Below are positions 25,401 to 34,400 of a DNA stretch of 64,000 nucleotides, in pieces. Each line of letters opens with the position of its first letter. The stretch's first letter is position 1. This stretch comes from Forficula auricularia. Its lineage: Eukaryota > Arthropoda > Insecta > Dermaptera > Forficulidae. The DNA lies in the NCBI GenBank assembly GCA_024734495.1, contig JALMQS010000089.1:1418435-1482434 (forward strand). The letters run 5' to 3'. The position numbers were made by a program, and so were the translations under genes. A model generated the notes under the pieces. That model was not told where the DNA came from. It did not search any database and saw only the letters and a list, made by a program, of their open reading frames with translations.

Positions 25401-28400
25401 CTTTTTTCCATATAATGCACTGTTTTTGAGTTACAAGACTGTCTCAAGATAAAAAAAAACTCATCCGGTATTTATATATATAGTAAATAAAAGACACATA
25501 TGCCTTAAAATAGTAAAATTATTATTGCAATTTATATATGTTTATGTATTGCATATAAAATCCACTGGCGACGTCTTCACATAGAGCAGGGTTTCTCAAA
25601 CTGTGGCACATTATGTTGCTCCAGTTGGTACACAGAGATGCAACAAAAAGACAAATATACCATATTAACAGATATTCAGTGCATTTTGAATAAATAATTT
25701 TCTCTTGTTTTAATATGCCTAATTTGCAATTTATTTTTAATAGGTATTAAGAAAGGAGCTTACAATCAGTGAAATACTAATTAGGTGGTATTTCAAGTGA
25801 AATTTTCAAATTTTTTTTCTCGACCAGTTTTCCTGTAATTGCGATATGTTTTACTAGACAAAAAAATATTATATTTTTGTTTTTTTCCGTAGCCTCATTT
25901 TTATAGGTTTTACGGTTTATTGAATTTTCCATTTTTTTACAATTTCTGGCTTCTTTCCATCTCAATAACTCGAAAACTATAAACCGTAGCGTTGCCATAA
26001 ATATGTATTTAATATTAGTTTTTTTAACTACAGAAATAAAACCACTGGTTGGATTTGAATAATATTTCAATAGTAAACTACAAAATTCAAAAAAAAATTA
26101 TTCGAAATGGCCGCCATTTGCCTGTATTAAACAGAGCCGCAGTTTGTGGGGCCATTCATCGATCACTGTACGGGCGATATCCATGGGAAAATCTTCCGAC
26201 AGCTGCTACCAACGACTTCTTCAATGACTCCATGTTGTGGTGGCATCTTTTACAGGCCATGTCCTCTAAAACTGACCACAATTTGTAGTCAAGGGGATTA
26301 AGGCCTGGCCTGGCTGACGGCCAATAGCCAGTACTAATAAACTGAGGTACATGATTTTCAAGCCATTGTTGAGTTGTTTTGGCCTTATGAGCGGGCGCAG
26401 AGTCCTGTTGAAATATCCATGGCTTGTTTTGGAACATGGTTTGGTTCAAGGGTTTCACTACATTCGTTAAAATGTCTCGTTGATAATTTTTTGCCCCTGT
26501 TTTAACATCTTTTTCACAAAAATGTAAGGAAGTGACGCCGTCATAGCATACCCCCCCCCCCCCCCCCCCCCCCCACCAAACCATCACAGAGGCGGGATAA
26601 TGACCTCGTTCAATCCTTGGTACCAGTTCACTGTCTTCTTTGGATGACCGTGCATACACCCTATCATTCTGCTTATTAAATTTTTCCTCTACGGTAAAGA
26701 TTTTTTCGTCAATATACAAGACTTTTTTGTTCCGTACAGCGATCGATGAATGGCCTCACAGACTTCGTCGGCGCTGTATTAACGCAAATGGGGGCCATTC
26801 CGAATATTTCTTTTTGAATTTTGTAGTTTACTATTGACACAATAAAGTATTGAAATATTATTCAAATCCAACCAGCAGTTTTATTTCTGTAGTTAGAAAA
26901 CATTGGATCAATATTTATGGCAAGACTAGGTATATTGGTTCTACAAAAAAAATACATATATTTTTTTCATCAATAAAAAAAAAAAAAATAGCTCAATTTG
27001 AAAAAAAAAATCATATTTTTTTTACCCTTTTTTTCAGAAAAACAAATTTTCCATATGGGGGCCATTCATCATATTCAATTTAATTTTTTTTTCAAATTCT
27101 ATGTATTTTTGTCAAAATTTCTAGCACAAACAAAAGTTGGGCCGATTTTTTTGAAGAAGTTAGAGCTATATAAAATGTCAAAAATGATTAAAATCTAACC
27201 AACTGAATGATTATTACTTTATGAATCAATTTTTTTTTTTATTAAATTCCAATTTTATGATGTAGGTATAGCTCCAATTAAATTGCAATGAAGTATTTTT
27301 TTTGTGAAACAATCTGGAAAATACAAATATGAAATATGTAATATGAATGAATTTCATTTAATAAAATAATTGATTCATGAACAAAGTAATAATAATAATA
27401 ATAAATAAAAGATTCATGGGTTTTTGGACAATGTTCCTTATTAATGTTAAATGTCAATTTTCGCACGACGCTTCGTCCTTTTTCAGGACCTTTCAAGCAC
27501 TCAATTACTTAAAACATTAATAGTTGATAAAATAATGAAACCACCGAGACAATAAATAGTGTATTCATATATTCATCCTAGAATAAGTTAACACAACCAA
27601 TTTTCAAAAACAATCTTAAATCATTTTAAGTGATTGAGTATACTTGAAAAAGTCCTGAAAAAGGACGAAACGTCTTACGAAAATTGATATTTAACATTAA
27701 TAAAAAAAATTGTCCAAAAACACGTGAATCTATTAATTATTATTAAAATGGAAATGAACCAACTAAATTTAATAATCATTAAGTTGGTTTGATTTTTACC
27801 ATTTTTGAGACTTTATATAGCTGGAACTTAAAAAAAAAATCTCCTCAATCTTGGTTGGGCAAGAAATTTTGGTAAAAATACATAGAATTTGAAAAAATTT
27901 GAAATTAAATATTAAATATGGCCTACATTAAAAAAATTATTTTTTCTAAAAAAAAAAAAAAAAAAAAATTATATGAGTACGAATTTTTTTTTCAAATTGG
28001 ACTTTTTGAAAACTGAGTTATAAAAATTGATGAAAAATGATACCTACAAGTAATTTTTTTTGTAGAACCAATAGTTTTCGAGTTATTGTGATGGAAAGAT
28101 GCCAGAATTGTAAAATAAAAATCAAATTGGACTTTTTTGAAAACTGAGTTATAAAAATTGATGAAAAATGATACCTACAAGTAATTTTTTTTGTAGAACC
28201 AATAGTTTTCGAGTTATTGTGATGGAAAGATGCCAGAATTGTAAAATAAAAAAAAAAAAAAAAATGGAATATTCAATAAGCGATAAAACAGAAAAAACAA
28301 AAATACGTGTTAAATATTTTTTTCACTCGTAAAACATTTCGCAATTGCAGAAAAATAGAAAATGCTTGCGAAAAAAATTGAAAATTTCACGTGAAAGAGA

Positions 28401-31400
28401 CCATATTTAAATAGAAAAAATAATAATGTATAATTTTCGTCCATACTTTCCAGAAGCGCAAATTTAGAATGTAGAAGCTGGAAATAAGATATCTTTTTAT
28501 GCCTTTCGGAAGGCGTGTGGGATAATCGAGGGGTGAACCGCGACTTAAATCCATGTACACCTACTTCCACTTTCATTTCCTGTAGAAGACAATAGATAGA
28601 AGGGGCATTATCTAATGAATTCCAAAATAATCCCAAAGACGTGTACACCTAATTCCAATCGTGGTTCACCCCTCGGGGATAATGTTTCAGTTCAAGAAAT
28701 AGATCAACAGATATTTGTCTGGTGGAAATCTAATGAGTTTTAAAAATAGTTTGTGCTATTACTGGTTAAAAATCTTGAATATGAAATTATTTTAGAATTA
28801 ATATTTTTAATGCCCTTCAACATATATGGTCTGTGTGTAACATTCGTGGTCCCTGAGCTAAAGACCTTTACGTTTTAAAATTTGATCTGGCTCCTACAAT
28901 AATCTATACAAACACATGAATTAGAAATAAAAGATCGTATTTGTGTGAATTTAGATTTTCTCCCAGACAAATGATGGTAAACAAAATGTGTGTAAAAGCT
29001 CTACAAATTAAAAAAAAAAAATGTTCCTAAATGTGGAAAGAGTTTCGGACATATGTTCATAAGAAGACCTTATCCACATAAAATAATGACCTCACTTCAA
29101 AATACTCACTTAATTTTTGTTCATCCAATTGCGGGCACCCTGTATAATCTTGTAAATTTATTTCAATATAAAATATTCTTTAGCAATTATTTTTATTAAT
29201 AAGTAAATTATATACTAAATAAATAAATTGTAAAAGGCTAGATAATTTCAGCTAAGATTTTTCCTATTAGTTATTTTTAATGTGATAAGTGTTTACTGTG
29301 GATAGAGTAACCTAGTGATTAACATGTGATTGTTTTATAGCTACGTGGGAAATTTAAGCCATAACAGTTTTTTTTTTGAATTATTATGTGAATCATTAAT
29401 ATGAATCTGATTAACTAATAAAGTAAAGGGTGTGTAGTTTCACAGTGAATGAAATAAAACTCAAAGACGTTTATACAAACTCAATATATTTCGGATTATC
29501 AGTCCATCATCAGGAGTTTACAGGTTAAAACTAATAATATTTGAACGTGCGATCACAATTTTTAACATCTAAATCAGCCTTCTAAAATAAATGACATACT
29601 GATATATGAGATAACCACAAAATTGATGTATATTGTAATTTATCTCTATTATGTTTTATTTTAATCTTTATCTCTATATGTAATTTATGCTTATTTGTAC
29701 ATTGATATTTATAATTAATTTTGTGTTTATGACTTAAATTTGTAATTTTATTTTCTAATTTAATTCTATAAAATTTTTTTTTATATTTATACATGTAATT
29801 AAAGGTTTTTTATTTATATTAATATTTATATTTACCTAGATTTTTTATATTTATATTTATATATTTTTATATTTAAAAAAGAAATTTTTTTTGTAAAATT
29901 TTTTAAATTTAAATTTTATTTATTGTTAAATGTTGATGTTTTTCTTGTGTTAAGTATATTAGTACGTATGATTCGAATGTTATATTTTGTTATATTGGTA
30001 CATTTGATTTAGATGTTAAAAATTGTGATCGCACGTTCAAATATTATTAGTTTTAACCTGTAAACTTCTGATGATGGACTAATAATCCGAAATATATTGA
30101 GTTTGTATAAACCTCTTTGAGTTTTATTTCATTCACTGTGAAACTACACACCCTTTACTTTATTAATTAATATCATGTTTCACCTAAAACCTACACCACT
30201 TTCTCTAAGTAAAAATCTTCTGATTGTATTTAAAGAAGTGTATCATTTATCTATAGAATAAAACAACCATGAATTTATTTATATACTTATATGAATGTCG
30301 CAAAATAAGTTCAAAAAAAGTCTTACGTTATAAACTGTGTACAAATTTTATTTTAAAAGATATTAATTATTAAAATAGATAATAAAGAAAAAATTGTCTT
30401 ATAAAAAAGCCCGAGATATACAGAATTCTCTTTCTCTAAGGCCCGGTTGTATGTAGCAAAGTAAATGCTTTTTACCACCAACCAAGGTAGATGGCAAATG
30501 GAGCCACTGGGATGGCCAATCAGATGACAGGCACATTCAGTGGCTGTCATCTGATTGGCCATCCCAGTGGCTCCATTTACCATCTACCTTGGTTAGAGGT
30601 AAAAAGCATTTACTTTGCGACATACCGGGCCTAAGTGAAAGCCTGAATTAATTAAAGATCCCAGAATTAAAACCAATGTCTAATGTCTATATGAAGATAG
30701 GATTTAATTATTTTTCATTATTTCTTTATTCATTTTCGTCGGTCACGAAAAGTCCCGGGTGCGAACCCCGCTCGCTCCTTTTGTCTAATACAATTTCTTT
30801 AATTTAATTTAATTTGAAATTTACCATTAGACAAGGCGATGTTGTGATTTCGCCCCAAGGCTTGATGGAAAAATAATTTTCGAACTTTGGATGAGGTGTC
30901 AATTAAGTGATGTTTATTTTAGAAAAAGGTCAAATGTAAACGCACGTTTCGAGTTCTATCAAATCTAATCAGCAGAAGGGCAAGGGGCCGGTGCCCCCCT
31001 AATAAAATTGAAACTCCATTATTACGTGGCATCACTTATGTGCTTCTCATTAAATTATTTCGTTAATTCCAAAATTTGTCACTGCTACTAAAATGTTAAT
31101 TGATCTCTAATCGGATTATCAAAATTGAACTTTGTGGGGGCTAATCAGCTGGCCGGCTGCCCCCCCCCCCCAAAAAAAAAAACTCCCTAACTACACCAAA
31201 GCTAATCAGCTCTTATTCTTTAAATAAAATTAATTAGGAAATTTCAGAATTATATTTTCCAAGGAACATAAAATTTGACCATAAACGCACTAGAAAACTC
31301 ACCAGAGTCGAGAGACATATGAAAAATCACATTTTAAAAAAACTAAAAAACACGATTCTAAAAAATACAAAATAATGTAATACTTAATCAAAAAGTGTGG

Positions 31401-34400
31401 GGTGCAGAAACATGTCCTTTTAATTAATTTAGACAAAGTATCACACGCTTTCCCAGGTAACACAGAATAACCCCAGAATATTCTAAGAAGTTATTTAAAG
31501 GACATATATATATTCCAATTATCTCCAGGAGATCCACAGAATATTTAAATGGGATTTAATCTTCTGAGAATATTCTTTTCCGAATATTCCAAGAATGCGC
31601 AACTAGGAATTTTCCGAGAAAGGGAATTTAATGTCCTACACGAATATTTTAGTTCCAAGAATATTCCCAGAATATCTACGAAGATTGAAAGATTATTCAC
31701 AGGATATTCCAATGTCCAGAGAAGATATTATTAGAATATTTATAGATTATTCTTGTGCTACCTGGGTTTTGATTAAGTATTACATTATTTTGTACTTTTT
31801 AGAAGCGTGTTTTTTAGTTTTTTTTTAATATAATTTATTTTCTACTTTTTAGTCTTAATTATTTTTATAGAGAAAAGTTTGCGGAATTTAACAGAACAAA
31901 AGTCATATTGATAGATAGATAAATACATACATACATGTAAAGCCAATTAAAGCGTGTAAAAATAATTAGGTAATATCTCTTAAAATATAATTTTTACAAT
32001 GTTTATCATAAAAGTCTTTTTTGTAGCCTTAAAGCCATCACGGTTTGCTTAATTTTTTCATCAAAATACACTTGAGGACAAAAAAATCGAGCCATCTTAC
32101 TCTCTTTTTCTAAAACTTGACTTATTTCAGGTTCCAGGCATCGGACTGGAATAAAAAAAGTTGTCATATGGTAAGTTAGGGAATTTATTACAGTTTAATA
32201 AGAAATAAATTGTTACATTTTGTACAGAACAATTTTTTGATATATGGAAATAAAATATAAATATAAAAATAAAAACATAAGCACTTTGAAATTTTAAGAT
32301 AAAGAATAATTATTTCATTATTTTTCAAATTTATCTTACATTTTATTTTTATTTCTCTCAATAAATTTAATTTAATTTAATACAGAAATGTAGAATTAAA
32401 CATTAGGTACACTTTATTTCCAATATCTTAAAATTACAAAGTTTGCTTTCCATATATCAAAAAATGCCTGTACAAAATGTAACAATTTATTTCTTAATTT
32501 ATGAAGGGGTTAAAATATGAGACGTGCAGCTTTTATTTATGAACTGCGGCTAACGTTTCGGCTATTGGTTGTAGCCATCTTCAGAGCTTTTTTTTCAATT
32601 TTATTTATTGTCCTCGTGAACATGGCCCATTTAGACATCACATAAGTATTTTTTTTTTTAATTCAATTTAACATGATTAATGTAATTTTGTATTTCATGA
32701 TAATTTTAATTATTTGAGCCGTTTATTTTGAAAGTGGCCTAACTCCAATTTTGAAAAAAATGAGTTAATGACAGATTTAGTTAGTCATAGATGTCTTCTT
32801 TTCAAATTTATAATATCTTAGCCAACGGAGTACAATATCATCATGAATTCGTCAAAATAAATACATCACAATATATATAAATATATGTATTTATAAAAAT
32901 ATAAATACAAATATCTCAAAATAACAAATAATGGGGGGGGGGTCAGATAGGCTAGGCGGTAGCGTGACAGCGAGCTAACCAGGGGACCCGGGTTCGAATC
33001 CGACTCGAGGCATCCAGCAAAAATCTGACCCCCGGGGGTAGAGACAAATTTAAAAAAAAATATAACTAGTATCGTAATTAGGCTTATGGCTAGAAGGGCC
33101 GAAAAGCCAAAAAACAAACAAACAAATAATGGAGTTAGGCCACTTTCAAAATAAAAGGCCAATTTAATCCTATTTGATCTGTAGTTTTACTCATATTTAG
33201 TTAGAGGCCCGATTGCTAAACAATGTTAACAATATTAAATGGGCCTTGTCTGAGCACATCAATCAATTATAATTTTGTTTTTCTATTCACCGGAAATTTG
33301 TCAAAAACATTTTTGGATACACCAGTCATCATCAAAAAGAAATAAATAAAAGCTGCACGTCTCTTATTTAAGGTAGTTGTAATCACCATATGGGTTTTCT
33401 TAGGATTTTTTGAAATTTATACAGATTATTATTTAAATACTTCTGCATCGATTGGACGCAAAACGAAATTTATTTTATGAACAATACAGTTCCGGAGATA
33501 TTAAATTCTAAAGATAGAGTTTTTCAGACTCTTATACATTTCACTATACGGGATATCGGAAAGTTTACATACATATTTAATTCATCATCGTCATCGAGTA
33601 TACAGTCCTAAGACTGGTTTGATGCAACAATCCGTCTCCACTCGACTCTGTCCCCCGCCAGCTGTTTGACCTCTCTAAATGTCTGACATCCCATATCCCC
33701 AATTATTTGGTTGAAATATTCTAATCTGGGTCTTCCCCTTCCCCTTTTCTTTCCCACCTCCCCCTCTAAGAAATCCCTAAGCAGTCCCCCATGTCTCAGT
33801 GTGTGCCCCATCATCTGACCTCTTCTCTTCTTCAGACTCTTCCACAAGGTTTTTTTTTCTCCGATTCTTCCAAGAACTTCTTCATTTGTAATTTTATCCA
33901 TCCATTTGATATTCATCATTCTTCTGTAGCACCACATTTCGAAAGCCTCTAATCTCTTTCTCTCCGCTTTTCTAATTGTCCAGGTTTTATTATAATCAAG
34001 AAACTCTTCTTAAGATTGTTATAAAAACTAAACCAACATTGAACAATAACTAATACATTTTTTAAGAACATTTTAATTCATAGTTACAACAGTTTCTGAG
34101 ATATAATAATGAATAAATAATAAAAAATGTATAATGAAAAAAATTTACACTAAAAACAAGCTGGCAACAACGCATTTATTTAACCTAAAAAGTGGGTGAA
34201 CTTTAGTAGTTTTTTTGACGTTTTTTCGCTTCCACCATTGTCGCAACAGCTTTCAATCTCTTATTAAGAACTTTTTGTTTGATAAATCTTCCTTTAAAAT
34301 GTACTTTATCAGAAATTTCTATGATAAAATATATACAAGTTCGGACAGTGTTGCCAGATTTGTCAAACGAGCACGGGATTTGCTAGTAGTGGTACATAAA

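Larger units (their letters stand above)
22642..25470. mobile_element. Long-TIR element copy 3, hosting an LTR and a Helitron-like insert
   Basis: Termini TACCGGGTGAG / CATCCGGTA with the family's long inverted repeats. It is interrupted at 22841-23675 by a solo LTR and at 23821-24624 by a Helitron-like element. The rest retains the internal DUF4817-like region in reverse orientation relative to copy 2. TTTATATA occurs on both flanks and may be an 8-bp target duplication. Confidence 0.75.

Noticed and set aside
28310..28648. 112-residue minus-strand frame
   Set aside because: Its central part is the antisense of MITE copy 2; the rest is AT-rich low complexity.
32866..33162. 98-residue minus-strand frame with hydrophobic stretch
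   Set aside because: Covers the SINE and its flanks; antisense translation of a repeat.
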